DNA from: Promerops cafer
Lineage: Eukaryota; Chordata; Aves; Passeriformes; Nectariniidae
Direction: 5' to 3'
Assembly: GCA_013398275.1 (NCBI GenBank)
Contig: VZSE01006121.1
Span: forward strand, 132,245-196,244
DNA: 64,000 bases
Positions 12,908-25,527 of the stretch are shown one piece after another (position 1 is the first letter of the stretch; every line of letters starts with the position of its first letter). Below the pieces are notes generated by a model. That model was given only the letters and a program-made list of their open reading frames with translations. It searched no databases and had not been told where the DNA came from. The translations under genes were made by a program, and so were the position numbers.

Positions 12908-15900
12908 CTACAGGGGAAAATCAGATTAACATATGTTACCTTTATTCAATGCAAAGAACCATCATCACGGCAAGTAAGCATTTTAATGCCCTGATAAACA
13001 TGGTGAAGATTGAATCCTTGTAAATAACTGAGCAGTACATTGCAAAATTGTCCTGATGAGTAAGCTCCTTGTCTCCAGGTAAAATCAGTGGCAAAACATT
13101 CCCATCTGACTCAAGTGGGAGGAACAGGAATCAACTTTTCCTTCAGAGAAAAGAACTCCAACAGAACCTTTGTCACACCACAAGGCCACACATAATTGGG
13201 CATTCTTGGATACAATCCATCATTGTTGAAATCAATGGAAGCTCTGAAGTCAAATTCAGTGACAAAAATATCAAACTTTACAGATCTTAAAAAAGCCATC
13301 ATACATGCAAAGTACCTCTATGGATCTCAAGGGTGGTGACAAACTGGAAACAGTTCCACTCATGATGGCAATAATTACAGTACAGACATTTATTTCGTTA
13401 AGAGATTTTTATGGTCTTATTTAGTATTTCAACTGACTGGCCAGGCCAGCCATACCATTATATCCTCTAGGATGAGAAGTTGTTTTCTCAATTGGTAAAA
13501 TTGCCATCACTGATTGGAGCCAAGCTGCAGAAGCAGATACTTTATTATATTAAGGCAACCATGCTAAGTTCTGGAATCTTTCAGAGCCCCTGTGGTTATG
13601 CTAGTGCTCCTTGTAAAAATCCCTAGAATCTTCCTGTGTCAGCATCAACACAGACCAGCAAGAGCAAAAATCAGAATCCTGCCTAGTGATACCATGGGAA
13701 AAAAATCAGCACAAAAAGGACAAGATTCAGGAATTCTCTCCAAGAGAAAGGGTGTAACTCATTATCAGAGCAGTCTATTGTGGATTGCAGTAATTATGCA
13801 GCTGCAGAAAATGAACTCACATTAATTTAAAATATTATGTTCATTATTCTGTTGTATTTCTAGCAGCTAGTGCTTGTGTGGATACACAACTTCTGCAAGG
13901 AAGAAGGCTGACCAGTCCCTGTTTATCTTAACAAGCAAACAATGTTGACATGGACATTAGCCTGAAAATGTTAATTTGGAATGGAATTTGAATTAACATG
14001 CAAATTTAAGCTCTAGAAATAGTAATAATAATGACAGAAATAAAGAACTTTATTTATGAACCTGCCACTGTACCAATTTCACAGTTGGGGGAAAATCAGC
14101 TGACAAAGATCCTGTTGTTTCTCCTAATTGAGCTGATTATTTATGCATAACCTCACCAATTCAAACGTGACCTACTACTGAACTGCAGAGCATTCTTACC
14201 AGGTCAATTATCAGGAAATATATTCTGTGATGGCTTCCAGCTTTGTGTGATGTTAAAGATAAAAGACATGTTCACACACAGAGAAAACTGAAAATGTAAA
14301 ATAGGTGTTTCACAATTGAAGGTCACAGTCCTATTTTATCTTGTACCATGCACAAACATCTAACAGTGTAAAACCAGATATTTTGTGCCATGAAAGCAAA
14401 GTCACAAATTATTTTTATTCTTAGTTTGGGCAGAGGCAAAACTTTAGTATGTGGATTTTGAACACTCACCAGATGATTACATATGTAAATAAGGTCTTTT
14501 CAAGAGAAGGAAGCAGTGTTTTCAATACTAATAGGGTAGTGAAGATGACCCCTCACATCTCTGGATATTTTCTTAGATTTGACTTGACATCCAAAGATGT
14601 CTGGTGTTTCTGCTATTTAAACCTTTTCATGTGTGGCTAGTGCACTCAAGTCCTTATTAGAAGAGGGTGTGAAAATGAGTAGCTAATAGTTATTACAGCT
14701 GGTCTGTGAAGGAAATTCTATTTTTCAGAGTCAAGGCTGGATATGTAGAAATACATATGTAGAAATTCACAACTAAAGTAAGATCTGACTACAAACTTCT
14801 ATGGACGTGTTCAGGGTCAGGTTAATGCGTAGACAAACCACAGAGAATCCATCCCCTCCCCACAGCAAAGGCAGATGTTTGCATTATGACTTTGAGAACA
14901 GAAAGATGATAGTTTCCTATTCCAAAGTTTTTTGTTTAATATGCAGGAAGATTCTGTAAATTATCTGTTCTGGTTTAGGGTTTAGAGATGTGATTGGCTG
15001 GTAAAGGATAGAGGGGAAGTAAAGACAACTGTTTCTAGCCAGCAGACTTGAGATCCCAAAGACTGTCCAAGTGCACATTTGGGTCATTTGGTCCGAGTCA
15101 AATCAAGATGAAAACAGAAAAGTGGCTCAGAGACTCTGCTCCCCCTCCTCCTCCCTTCCTTCTCATGTCACTCTAATCCTGTCACTGGGTTTAGATTCTG
15201 GCTGAGGCACAATTTCAATCAACCAGTTTTAGTTTTGCACTGAAAAAGTGCCCCAAACACCAATGTTTGGGCAAGTTTTTGTAAAAGCTTGCCTTCTCTA
15301 GAATCTTGAGGTAAAGAAAACTACTTCTAATCTAAATATTTTAGGTTTTTGGGGTCAATCAAATCTGCACTTTTTCTAGTTGAACTCTTTCTTTGAATGA
15401 GGGTCTGATACTTGCTGAAGGCTGGCTACTTTACATCTTTGTCTGACAGAGTAAGCTACAATGTAGGGGGAGACTACATTTTGCTGTGCTTTAGGGCTCT
15501 TTTATCTTCTGGAATGGTAGTGAGTGGCCTCAGGGTAATTGAGACCCTGGTTCAATGTCTATAAATATTTACAAATTCTAAATGTGAGTGCTCTAATAAT
15601 CCAGTACAGAAAACTCCCCATTTGTCCAACTACAAAGGCAGTTCTATTCCAAGGGATTAACCCTGTTATAATCCTCATGCTCTTCAAGGAGCTCTTGGAT
15701 GGAATTGGCAAACAGCTGGCAAATATTCACATGCCTAATCAGGCCAGTGGCTGTGAAGCAAGAAGTAAGAGAAAAGTAGAGTAGAATTATCTTTCCAGTA
15801 ACCTATGTGGAAATCACCAAGTGCAATTCACTTCCTGGGATTATGACTCCCAGACTCCCAAAGGAGAACACCCAGCCATAAGAGAGCTCTGAAAATTTTC

Positions 15901-16527
15901 TCACAAACCCTTCCAAGAGTGCAAAAGACCCATTTCCTAAGAAAGATTCATACGATTCAGAATTTCTCTGCAAGTCATTCAGCTCTGAATTAATGCAGCA
16001 TACTTGCACTTGAATAAACAAAGAATTAAAAATAGGGATTTTCTTGCTTGCTTAAGAGCAGATACCACAAAACCACGGAACAGAGCAATCAGCTTCTTTT
16101 CTAGTGTCTCTGTCTATCCTCTCTCCAACATAACCATGCAATACACGTGCACAGCATTTTGGCTTCTGTTCATGATAATTCTTTTAAAGGACTTCAACCA
16201 GTTTCGGATTTGGATCTACTATAATATCTTAAGGGGGAAAATTTATCTCCTACTGAAAAAATTAGAGATTTTTGTTTTTAAAATCAGAATCAACTTGTAT
16301 ACTTCCTGAAATTATCAAGAACCAATTCCCTGCAAAGCATTTCTTTCTGCAGTTGCCCAATTCTGATACTTTGGAGATATTCACTCCAGAAAAAGAACTT
16401 CACTTTCCATTTATTTTCTTTTTTAATAGTGTATTTGTTACAATAGCTTTAACCTTAAAAAGAAGGTTCATTTTTAAACTATTGAAATAAGCCCTTTAAG
16501 CAGAAATGTTCCCAAAATCTCCCTTAC
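12908..16527 (-). other. FBN1: FBN1 intron 29 (3.6 kb)
   Basis: No clear element. A stretch around 14,960-15,250 has a CCAAT-type motif (inverted) and a pyrimidine run that could be a decayed LTR, but no second copy or terminus is visible. Confidence 0.85.
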
Positions 16528-16650
16528 CAGTGCATGTCCTGTGGTCTGGCATGAGTGCAAAGCCTTGTTTACAGCTACATTCATAGCTGCCTTCCGAGTT
16601 TGTACAGAAGTCCTCACAGCCACCATTCATTATTTTGCACTCATCAATAT
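16528..16650 (-). CDS. FBN1: FBN1 exon 29: cbEGF15
   Basis: The exon has 123 nt (41 codons), acceptor TTTAG and donor GTAAGG. It encodes IDECKIMNGGCEDFC, TNSEGSYECSCKQGFAL, DHRTCT. It has six cysteines. The NGGCxxFC spacing is typical of this domain. Confidence 0.96.
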
Positions 16651-17402
16651 CTAAAAAGGAGAAAATTACAGTTAAAACCCACAATACCTTTTACTTTAAA
16701 GCACATTTCAAGGACTTTGAGTCAGCTTTCCAGTACACCATCAATCCAGAATCTGCACCTGGCATTTGCACACTAATATTCAAATGTTTGCAAAGGTAGG
16801 CACTGGGATGGATTCAGGCAAACCAGGGATGGAAAGAGATGATACCTGACTGCATATACAAATACTTCTGTGCTTCTCCTTCTACATGTAGAAATAGCAC
16901 TGAGTTACCACAGGATCATGAGGGCAGTAAAATTTTTGTAAGGATCAAGGTAAAAAATTACTTGGCAGAATTAAAGCACCTGGATTTTTCCATGGCACAG
17001 TAGAAGGAATGTATGCAATTGAACCAAGATTCTATTTCATGGTCCAGCAGGAACGATGATTTTTAATTAAATATATAACTAATCTAACAAGTTACTCCCT
17101 CTTAATCATTGAAGTCCAAAGTCTCGGGGCATTTAAAATAGTATGTGATTTTATGCATCATGATTGATTTACTAGAGAAAATAATCTGTTACTTAGCTAA
17201 GTGTAGCACTGCCATAACTTTATTCAATTCTCTCAAAAATGGATATACGTGTTTTGGAGAATTTGCATACTATTTTGACAAACTGTAATAGATTTTTTCA
17301 TTCACGGTTAAAAATTACTTTATATATCTACTAAACTGAAACTACTCTATGTGTGTTTTATCTTCCCAGTTTGCTAGAGTGCTGTGTAGATTTTGCCCTT
17401 AC
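16651..17402 (-). other. FBN1: FBN1 intron 28 (752 bp)
   Basis: Nothing recognised. Confidence 0.88.
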
Positions 17403-17528
17403 CGATGCAGTATAGCTTGTCTTGTGTGGACTGATATCCAGGGTTGCAAGCACACTGATACTTTCCAATCAGGTTGACACAACGGCCATTTCGGCACAGG
17501 TTGGTGCTCAGCTCACATTCATTAATGT
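17403..17528 (-). CDS. FBN1: FBN1 exon 28: cbEGF14
   Basis: The exon has 126 nt, acceptor CAACAG and donor GTAAGG. It encodes INECELSTNLCRNGRC, VNLIGKYQCACNPGYQ, DKLYCI. It has six cysteines. The atypical NLIGKY segment in place of NTxGSY also occurs in human cbEGF14. Confidence 0.96.
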
Positions 17529-17656
17529 CTGTTGCAAAAGAAAAAGAGGAACACATTTTTGTCCTGAAAATGGTACCAAAGCAAACACTGTAAATGCGCA
17601 GCACAAGAGAGGTACAAAGTGCTGTGCACAATCTTGATTTTGCCTGCATGTCTCAC

Positions 17657-17782
17657 CTACACATGCAGAGATATTTGGTGATATCTGATGGCCTGGAGGG
17701 CAGTCGCACCGAAAACTTCCCTCTGTGTTGATGCAGGTGCCACCTCGGCAGAGAAGGGGATTGCGCTGACACTCGTCAATGT
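17657..17782 (-). CDS. FBN1: FBN1 exon 27: cbEGF13
   Basis: The exon has 126 nt, acceptor CCACAG and donor GTGAGA. It encodes IDECQRNPLLCRGGTC, INTEGSFRCDCPPGHQI, NISACV. It has six cysteines, and NIS is a potential N-glycosylation site. This domain belongs to the calcium-binding rod used in structural studies of cbEGF12-13. Only 128 bp of intron separates it from exon 28. Confidence 0.96.
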   Translation of the reverse strand, partial: TLTSVSAIPFSAEVAPASTQREVFGATALQAIRYHQISLHV

Positions 17783-18239
17783 CTGTGGGGAGAAAGGGAG
17801 GCACATCAGTGCAGGGCCAGCACATCCCTCACCACAGCCCCTCATCCATCACAGCACCATCTGCCTTGATAGCAGCCTGTCCTGGAGCCAGTCATCCCTT
17901 GTAGCATAATGCAGTTAGAAAAAGAAAACAAATTCAAAAAGACTTCTGCTAAATTTTAATTTACCTTAACTTCAAAGTTCAGGGTGGTGTCCCACTTAGC
18001 AAAATGGGGATCGTGAGAATAAATTTAATGACCTAAAATCCTGCCCCTTGCTTATATATGCTTTGGCAACTTGCAGAAGCAGCAAATTCACATTTAAAGT
18101 TAGCTTTAATAAGGCTCACAAAATGAGCGAGAGCTAAACCCAAGCACAATCTAACCTTAAAAACACCCCCAAAGAAACCATGCATAGCATACTAGCACAT
18201 AGCATACTATTGCACATCTAAGATCTATTAAAAACATAC
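17783..18239 (-). other. FBN1: FBN1 intron 26 (457 bp)
   Basis: Short intron; nothing recognised. Confidence 0.88.
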
Positions 18240-18368
18240 CCATGCAGTTTTTCATCATCATAAATCCACTTTCATAGCCTTCAAAACATTCACACTCAAA
18301 GTCTCCAGGAGTATTGACACAGATGCCTTGGCCACAAAGATCAGGAGAGATGCGGCATTCATCGATAT
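18240..18368 (-). CDS. FBN1: FBN1 exon 26: cbEGF12
   Basis: The exon has 129 nt (43 codons), acceptor TTACAG and donor GTATGT. It encodes IDECRISPDLCGQGIC, VNTPGDFECECFEGYESG, MMKNCM. It is one codon longer than neighbouring cbEGF exons, as in human. GDF replaces the usual GSF in the hydroxylation motif, also as in human. Six cysteines are present. Confidence 0.96.
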
Positions 18369-18460
18369 CTGTAAGACAAAACACATTCACAGGATTTTCA
18401 GAGGAGTTCAGTTTTCCCTTTTCTATTCAAAGCTATGAGAGAGACATCCATGCAGTTTAC

Positions 18461-18586
18461 CTGTGCAGTTCCTCTCTTCAGAATCGAGGGCAAATCCACT
18501 GTCACATCTACACTTAAAACTGCCAATGGTATTTCTGCATTTTCCATGGGTACAAAGGCTGGGGAACATTTTGCATTCATTGATGT
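18461..18586 (-). CDS. FBN1: FBN1 exon 25: cbEGF11
   Basis: The exon has 126 nt, acceptor TTTCAG and donor GTAAAC. It encodes INECKMFPSLCTHGKC, RNTIGSFKCRCDSGFAL, SEERNCT. Six cysteines are present, and NCT is a potential N-glycosylation sequon. It is the first of the ten-domain cbEGF11-20 array seen here, only 92 bp from exon 26. Confidence 0.96.
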
Positions 18587-19750
18587 CTGAAAATGAGATA
18601 GTTTGGACATATGATGTTACCATTGCATACAAAAACAGTGCACAGATGAGCAATGCTGACATCAGAGCTCATCCTTTTTCATGACAGTGACCCCTCCTGG
18701 TGGGAAAATTAGACCACACTACATAAACTGATACTGACTTCCCCCTAACCAACAGTATAGACACTGTGCTGGAATTGCCAAGAACACTTTCTGCTACAGA
18801 ATGGTATTAGTCTCCCCTTTGTCCTGCAGGATCTGATCTGCAGCTCAGGAAGATTTCAGTGGACAGAGGATCAAGACAAAGACAACTTTCAAAAGAAGCA
18901 CTCTGTCTTCTGATTTCCAAGAAAAAAACGTGACTTCCATGAGTCACAGAAAACATAATCAGCATAAGTAAAAGCACATGTCACTTTTCTTTATGCATAA
19001 TTAATGTCTTAGAAACTGTTTATAAAACAAGGCTGAAGCTAACAACAGCAATTGTCATTCATATATAATATTCCCCTCATTTCAGACTTTGTAATGTTTA
19101 GTTTTTGGGTAACTTCTGACATTGTCCAGCTTAACCTCACTGGTAACCCTGGAAAGACAGCTTTCAGCACATGATGCTGGAGTGTCACTGTGTGATTCCC
19201 ATTTAATGCTGGAAGTTTACCAACAAGAATCATAACATGACTAGGTTAACTGTAAATAAAATTTTCTGATTTGAGCCATCATCCTGGAAGCTATTTCCGC
19301 TACTTCACCAAGTAGCTTCACAAGAAATTCCCAAAATTATTCACCATTTCTTTGTTGTTTCACATTAGAATTAAAGTCATTGCACCCTTCACGAGTAAGG
19401 ATTGCTCTTTCAATACATCCAAAGCTGACTGCCCAGTTTGTTCCAGTTCTTGTACTATGAGATGCCAGGAGGCAAAGTCAGGCACAATTTAACCTCTCTA
19501 GTGACACAAATTCTGTGTTTTGAGGCTGCAGTATTATATGGTATGTAATGGTCCCTAACACAAACTAAATTCTCTTGTATTTTATTTGGACTTCAGTTGC
19601 CATGAAATCTAACTGGATTTTCAAACGTGCCTTAGGGTGAGTGAAGCGCCTATCACCGGAATTTGCAAACCCAGAGAAGCTGTCTGATGGAAGAGTACAA
19701 GTAGAAGCCATCAGGATCTGCTGGCAATTAATCACAAATGGATCACATAC
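18587..19750 (-). other. FBN1: FBN1 intron 24 (1.2 kb)
   Basis: Nothing recognised. Confidence 0.88.
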
Positions 19751-19975
19751 CTTTAGAGAAAGGCTTCCCACTTATTTCTATCTTCGTTGAGAACCCAGGT
19801 CCCCTTGGGCAAAGAGCTTCAAACTCAGGAGTTCCCCTGAGAGGACACTCCTCGCACTCGTAGCCCCAGGCTGCCCCCACGGAGCAGCAGCAGGCGTCCA
19901 TGCGGTGCCGGCCTGGGATCTGCGACGTGCACTGCTCGTCCTCGTGCTGCAGGTAGCAACTCTCCAGGCGAATGT
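19751..19975 (-). CDS. FBN1: FBN1 exon 24: TB3 domain
   Basis: The exon has 225 nt (75 codons), acceptor AACAG and donor GTATGT. It encodes a complete 8-Cys domain: IRLESCYLQHEDEQC, the triple cysteine in RMDACCCSVGAAWG, then YECEECPLRG, FEALCPRGPGF and SGKPFSK. It is one codon shorter than human as I recall it (human has GTEECEEC where this has GYECEEC). It starts the region that in humans is associated with neonatal Marfan mutations (legacy exons 24-32). It is CpG-rich relative to its introns. Confidence 0.96.
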
Positions 19976-20751
19976 CTGTTGGGCAATTTAACAACATGTT
20001 GAGAAAGAAAGAGAAAATTTAGTTCACTGCAGAGGAATTTTTTTCCAAAATCCCTTCACAGGATTCACGTTTTTGTGGAACTCAGAGGAGCATACCAAGC
20101 TCACAGCATATTTCTTAACAGCAAAATATTAACGCTAAACTCAGAAATTAACAGTTGAAGTAAGTTTAAAGCACCACTCTGAAAAATGGTGCTCAACACT
20201 TGAAGTAAATTTTGGATCAGAAAAGGATTTTAAACATTCCAGCTTGCCATACTTATAGAAGGCCTTTTAATTACTACAAGCTACGCCTTGTTCAGAGGCA
20301 AATCTTGGGCATTATTGTCATAAATGGACAAAGCTGCTTTGCATGGACAGCATACAAAATTTGGATATTCTGTTGAACACTCCATCAAGGTGCATGATGC
20401 GGCCAAGTCCCAGCCCAAAATGGTGTGGCCTCCACTATTCCAGTTTTTGTGGAAGGTGGTTTCAGTGGGGCTGCAGATGGAGAGTGCTAAGAGCACGGAT
20501 GATCTGTAGGGATTTGTCAGATGAACAATCTGGAATTAAATCACAGCTATTCACCAGCTAGCAGATGGTGACAGGCTTTAGCTACTACCATTGGAACCTG
20601 TTCCTATTCCAGGTGAACTAAGTTCATGTCCCTGACTAATTCTATTTGAGAAATGGGCAAAAATAATTTTCCTTTCTTGTTAGAAAACATGCAATGCAAC
20701 CACTGGTCACTGCTCTTCCCTAGTAGACCTGTACCTAGAATTAACACCTAC
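19976..20751 (-). other. FBN1: FBN1 intron 23 (776 bp)
   Basis: A 71-codon cysteine-rich minus-strand open frame at 20,281-20,496 matches no fibrillin domain or other family I know. Nothing else was seen. Confidence 0.87.
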
Positions 20752-20877
20752 CAAGACAAGTCCGTCCAGAAGCATCTAAAGTCATTCCACTGGGGCACTG
20801 GCAAACAAATGATCCCAAGGTATTGACACACTGCCCATTTGTACAGACTCCAGGAAACACCTCACACTCATTAACAT
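20752..20877 (-). CDS. FBN1: FBN1 exon 23: cbEGF10
   Basis: The exon has 126 nt, acceptor TTAG and donor GTAGGT. It encodes VNECEVFPGVCTNGQC, VNTLGSFVCQCPSGMTL, SGRTCL. It has six cysteines, and VNEC is the calcium-binding start. It joins hybrid domain 2 to TB3. Confidence 0.95.
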
Positions 20878-23386
20878 CTAATAAAGAAAAAAAAGAAGTG
20901 AGTAAGAGTAATCACTAGCATGCTAAACATGAAAAAATTAGCAAAAATATAAAAAATAATAATTTTATAATGTTTTTAGGATAAAATAAAAAAACACAGC
21001 AGTCTACATGGCCTGAAAAAAATTCAAAACATTTACAATTCCCAAAGAAGGTCAGCCAGATCCAATTAATTGCAAAAAAATGCTGATGATCAGAAATAAT
21101 ACATGTTGCTATTAGCTATTCCTGCATATACTGAAATTAAACTCAAAAGCAACAGAAAAAGGAGGGGTGTTCAAAAACTGTATCCATTTTTATACTCACT
21201 GTAGGCCAGATATTTGAAGCAAATGGGCAAAGAAAGACCAAAGTTAAGTGCAAAATGACATTATGCATTATTCTAACTAGATTCAGTAATTTTTTAATAT
21301 TTTTGAAAATTTTCTCTCTCTGCATATCTGGAAACTACAACACCATTTGAAATCTGGCCCTATGACCTTGTCAGCAATTAGCAACTTTATATATATTAAA
21401 ATAACCACCTTACAACTACACACACAGTTTAACTCTGTTAAGTAAAAACTGTATTTCTATATTTAAAAGGCAAATACAGCACTTTTGAGTATGGATAAAT
21501 TGATTATATGCATTAGCTTGGCTTGAGCTTGAACAAATGTTTAGTAATCTAAGTGTCAGGTCCTCCCATGTCCTTTGTGGAAAGCATATGCTTCACAACT
21601 GCCTTTGGGAAAAAGCTTCTAGCATTAAAAATGCTCCAAGATGAAGCATGACAATTTTTAGGACAGGAGAGGATAAGAACAAGAAATTGAAAAAGAATGA
21701 CTGGCAATCTGTAGATGAATACTCATGTAACCAAGAAGTGGGAAGGTTGGGCTGGTTAGGCCTCCAGACAAAACTCCTGGTGCTAAGAGACTGCATCTCT
21801 CAAACCTCATGGAACACAATGGAGGATAAATGCTGGGAGGCAAATCAGTGGCCTCTGCCCTTGAATAGATATTGTAAATTGACTGGAAGGTATGAAGCAA
21901 AGCCAGTGGATTATTAGAAACCACTGAAACACTGTTCACAGCCTGTGAGCAACAGTGCAGCTGACAACTCCAGGGCTCACCCATAAACGAGAGGAACGCT
22001 GCCAATTTAGTTTGCTTATTTCCTTGCACAAGATCTATTACTCATTTTACATGGGCTGTGTATGGTAGAACTGACTATCACCTTTTGGGAACTAAACTTA
22101 CTCCTGTCTCTAACTTGCCAGTAAATTTCCTAGAGACCTTTCCCTGTCTTGAAAAATGCTTACATTGGTTGAAAACCAAGTAAGGCTTCAGTAAGGTTAC
22201 AAGGAAGGGAAACTACTCTGAAAAACCTGGGGCTATCCAGGTCCCATAGAAACGAGAAAGATTAAAGCATGTAATAGATGTAATCCAATGTGCTGGTAAA
22301 GGAAATGCTGAAAACAGTTATGTCTGTATCTTGGAAGGATAAACTTTCCATCCCAGCAGTGTTGAAAATGTTCTAAGACTTTCCTTGTGAAGAGAGATAG
22401 GTGGGCCCACTGTTTTTTTCTTTTCTTTCACTTACACAGTCCACAAAGTGTTGCTGAGGTCAGATAAGTTATGTACAGTGGGTCTGCAGCACAGACGTGC
22501 CAAAGTATTCAGTCATCATTTGGAAAGCAAAGAGTATGTGTGAGGGTGTTCCTCTTTTTTTTTTTTAAGGGAAAAAAACAATGTTTCTTTATGGAAGCTA
22601 CATATGGGAGTAATTTTTAAAAAATATTTTAACTGCAGTGTCATGTCAGATGTTGTCAGTCAGGATGACCCACAGCAGTTTGAGACTCTCTGAGCTTCTG
22701 CATATTATGTAAATATGCAGTACTTTTCCAGGGGTTCAAATCAATTCAAATAGAGATGAAATAGGGTGGGACCTTCAATTCTCACAGCATAGTATAGAGT
22801 CATCTCATACCAAGCAAAAAACTACACATTTTAAATATTAACCTTTTCTTTAACCAAAGTATAACTGTGTCCTGATGTTTTTTGTTTGCTTTTTTTTTAT
22901 AGGACAGTGAAAATATGTTTTGGAATGTGTAAGATTTCATATAATGTTGTATGGGAGAAAGCCAAGGTTAGGGGAAAAAAAAAAGAAAACGAATGTGAAC
23001 TACAGTCTTTGAAAATTCTTTTTCTAAAGCATAGTAATGGCTTATCACACCACTGCATTACTTATGCCACGTTTTGTAGTATATATGAGACACATAATTT
23101 GTAAGGACAGGTTACTCAGTTAACAGTATTTGAAGAAAGAGAGCCACCTCCTTATGCTAGTAAACATTATATTTGCAAGGGTGTACTTTGAGATAAACTG
23201 TTAGTACGCACGAATGTTAAACAAACTGAAACCAAATTCATCCCTGACATAACTCTAATGAAGTCAATGGAACAACACAAGGTAAGAACTTGGCATAGTG
23301 TTCCTCTATGCTAAATTAACCACTCAAATCAAAACACTGGCATTTTTTATTCAAGCTCTGATTTATATTAAGGCAACTATAAATAC
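20878..23386 (-). other. FBN1: FBN1 intron 22 (2.5 kb)
   Basis: It contains a T run around 22,555-22,567 and a short motif near 23,231-23,290 that resembles a widespread ancient amniote repeat. Otherwise plain. Confidence 0.87.
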
Positions 23387-23437
23387 CTTCACACAATGTT
23401 CCTCTTATTCTTGAATATCCCTTTTGACATATTGGGT
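23387..23437 (-). CDS. FBN1: FBN1 exon 22: hybrid domain 2, second part (51-nt microexon)
   Basis: The smallest exon seen, 51 nt, with acceptor TTTACAG and donor GTATTT. It encodes DPICQKGYSRIRGTLCE, supplying the last two cysteines of hybrid domain 2. It is recognised by phase 1 borders, exact human length and the PICxKGYSRI match. The 995 bp intron 21 separates it from the first half. Confidence 0.94.
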
Positions 23438-24432
23438 CTGTAAAACAAACAGAAGTGAAGTTTCAGAATACTACAGTACAAAACTCACTATTAATTTATT
23501 GTGTAAAACTGATCATGTGAAACATTATCTAGTTTATTGCTATGAGAAGTCTGAGTGCTTAGACAGTACCCCAGTATTTTCCAAAATAATAAAGAGATAA
23601 GATGGGGCAACTACATAAACTATACAGAGTGTCAGCCTTTATCCTCTTTTGCTTCCCATGTGTCTCAGCTAGCTAGCCTAAAAGTGGTTATGATTTCTGT
23701 TTCATTTGAACCAATTAATTCATTTCACTCGATCACAGCACATTATAATCCTATATACCATGGATGAATGAGGATGAACTCTGTTAAGATACACAGAATG
23801 AAGTTAACCAAAGATTTGAGCAAACTAGCAGCTTTCAGGATAGAGAAATAACAACCCACACACATTTCTGCATTCATCAGCTCTCCCCTGGGTTCCCAGC
23901 TCATCCCACAGTTCACTAAAATTATCAAACGAATATGCAGCAACCTCAACCCATTTTTTGATCCACTGTGTGATTCTCCAGGTCATCAGTTAATCTGCAG
24001 AGTATAATAACAAGGGCTACTCCCTCTCCTCCCTTCATTACCACACCAAAGATCCATTTGTTGCGAACATTTCCTTGGGATCTCTGGGGAACATGCATTT
24101 ATTGCTACATCATTAGGAACTCCAGATCACTAATTATGACAAACCGTGCTGAAGTAAGGCTGCCAGTTACAGACTGTAGGTGTGGTCCCTTCCCTTCAGC
24201 ACTTAAACTTGTAAAATATGTACTGCAAAATCCAGTTAGAACCTTCTATAGCTACATGCTACCTCTCAAATATTAAGACTTCTCTTTTTTGGGACTGAAT
24301 AAGGAATGACTGCTTGATAATAGAACAAGTAAAGTTATTTGTCTAGCCTGTGCCCAACTTCTACGACAATAATCTGGACCAACCTCAGAGGAGGGAAAGT
24401 TCCAGGTTCCTGGGGAAAATTAACAGCATTAC
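23438..24432 (-). other. FBN1: FBN1 intron 21 (995 bp)
   Basis: It separates the two parts of hybrid domain 2. Nothing recognised. Confidence 0.88.
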
Positions 24433-24570
24433 CTCGTTCACATGGTGTACATGGGCTTCCCCAAGCAGCACCTAGTGAGGAACAGCACTGGGACTTCAGA
24501 GTTGCTCCATTGATATTTATTTCACACCTTCCATTGACTATGTTCTGCCAACAGGTACCCTTGACAGTTT
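24433..24570 (-). CDS. FBN1: FBN1 exon 21: hybrid domain 2, first part
   Basis: The exon has 138 nt (46 codons), acceptor AAACAG and donor GTAATG. It encodes ETVKGTCWQNIVNGRC, the CC pair in LKSQCCSSLGAAWGSPC, ending PCER. It forms the N-terminal part of hybrid domain 2. The remainder is the 51-nt exon 22. The open frame runs past the donor into intron, so the exon end is set by GTAATG and by the length match to the human exon. Confidence 0.96.
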
Positions 24571-25527
24571 CTGTTTGGAAAAAAATCCATATATTTTCAT
24601 GCAGATTCTCTGGCATTATGCATTACTGTATTTACAAACACGTTAATTTAACCATGATAAAGAATCATCCGTTCATTATAATTTACCACATCAGAGCTAA
24701 ATTTATTTTTAAATCTCTTAATTTAACCTTCTCTATGCTGGAAATCATCTATAGCATGAAATCATCCCAGCACAGAGCTCTTGCAAACCCTAGTTTATGC
24801 TTACTGTCCTTAACAAGGAGTATGTAAATACCATTCAAGATCTGAATCCCTGTATTGATTATGACTCAGATTAGGGGCACATGCAGAAGAACAGAGTAGA
24901 TATGAACCCTTAGTACATCTTCCATTATTTTACTAGATCCCCAGTCTGGGTATCTTCCCATATAGGGGAGTGGCAGGAGATTTCTAAGAATCAGACAGCT
25001 GTAGTCCTACAGCTTTCCTCACTGACTAGAAAAGAGCTATAAATTACTGTCTCAACAGAACAGGCAAAAAAGGAAATTATGAGGCCACAGAGTATCTGAG
25101 TCACAGCATTGTCCATGGATGCTCTTGAGCTGGTCTGGACTGTGCATAACTTGTTCATGCTCCATCTCAAATACAAAATTACTTCCAGAGAGCAGATCCT
25201 AATTAGAACATGTTCACCTTATTACAGGAGAAATTAAGGAGGTGAGCACAGACCTGAAGTACTAGTCCTAGCATTTCTGAGTTTGTTAGAAAAAATTTTC
25301 ACCTCTCTTTCAAATTTGACGTGGAAGCACACCAAGCTTCCAAGCGCACTTTATGCCCCCATAGTAATGGCGAAAACAAGCACTTTTGAACATTGTTTCT
25401 GTTATGTTTTCCACTAAATTAATCTACAAAAGTTACTTTGAAGTATTTTCTTAACCTGGTGTACAATGTTTGCATGTCATTGGACATTTTTAACCAGCAA
25501 ACATAAAATCTTCAGAGGAATAAATAC
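24571..25527 (-). other. FBN1: FBN1 intron 20 (957 bp)
   Basis: Nothing recognised. Confidence 0.88.

Noticed and set aside
14960..15250. Possible solo LTR in intron 29
   Set aside because: CCAAT-like and pyrimidine motifs only; no clear TG...CA ends, target duplication or second copy.
20281..20496. Cysteine-containing minus-strand open frame in intron 23, checked as an extra exon
   Set aside because: Cysteine spacing does not fit EGF or TB domains, and inclusion would break the known domain order.
24339..24827. Plus-strand open frame of 162 codons
   Set aside because: It is antisense to the hybrid domain 2 exon. Composition is explained by the opposite coding strand.
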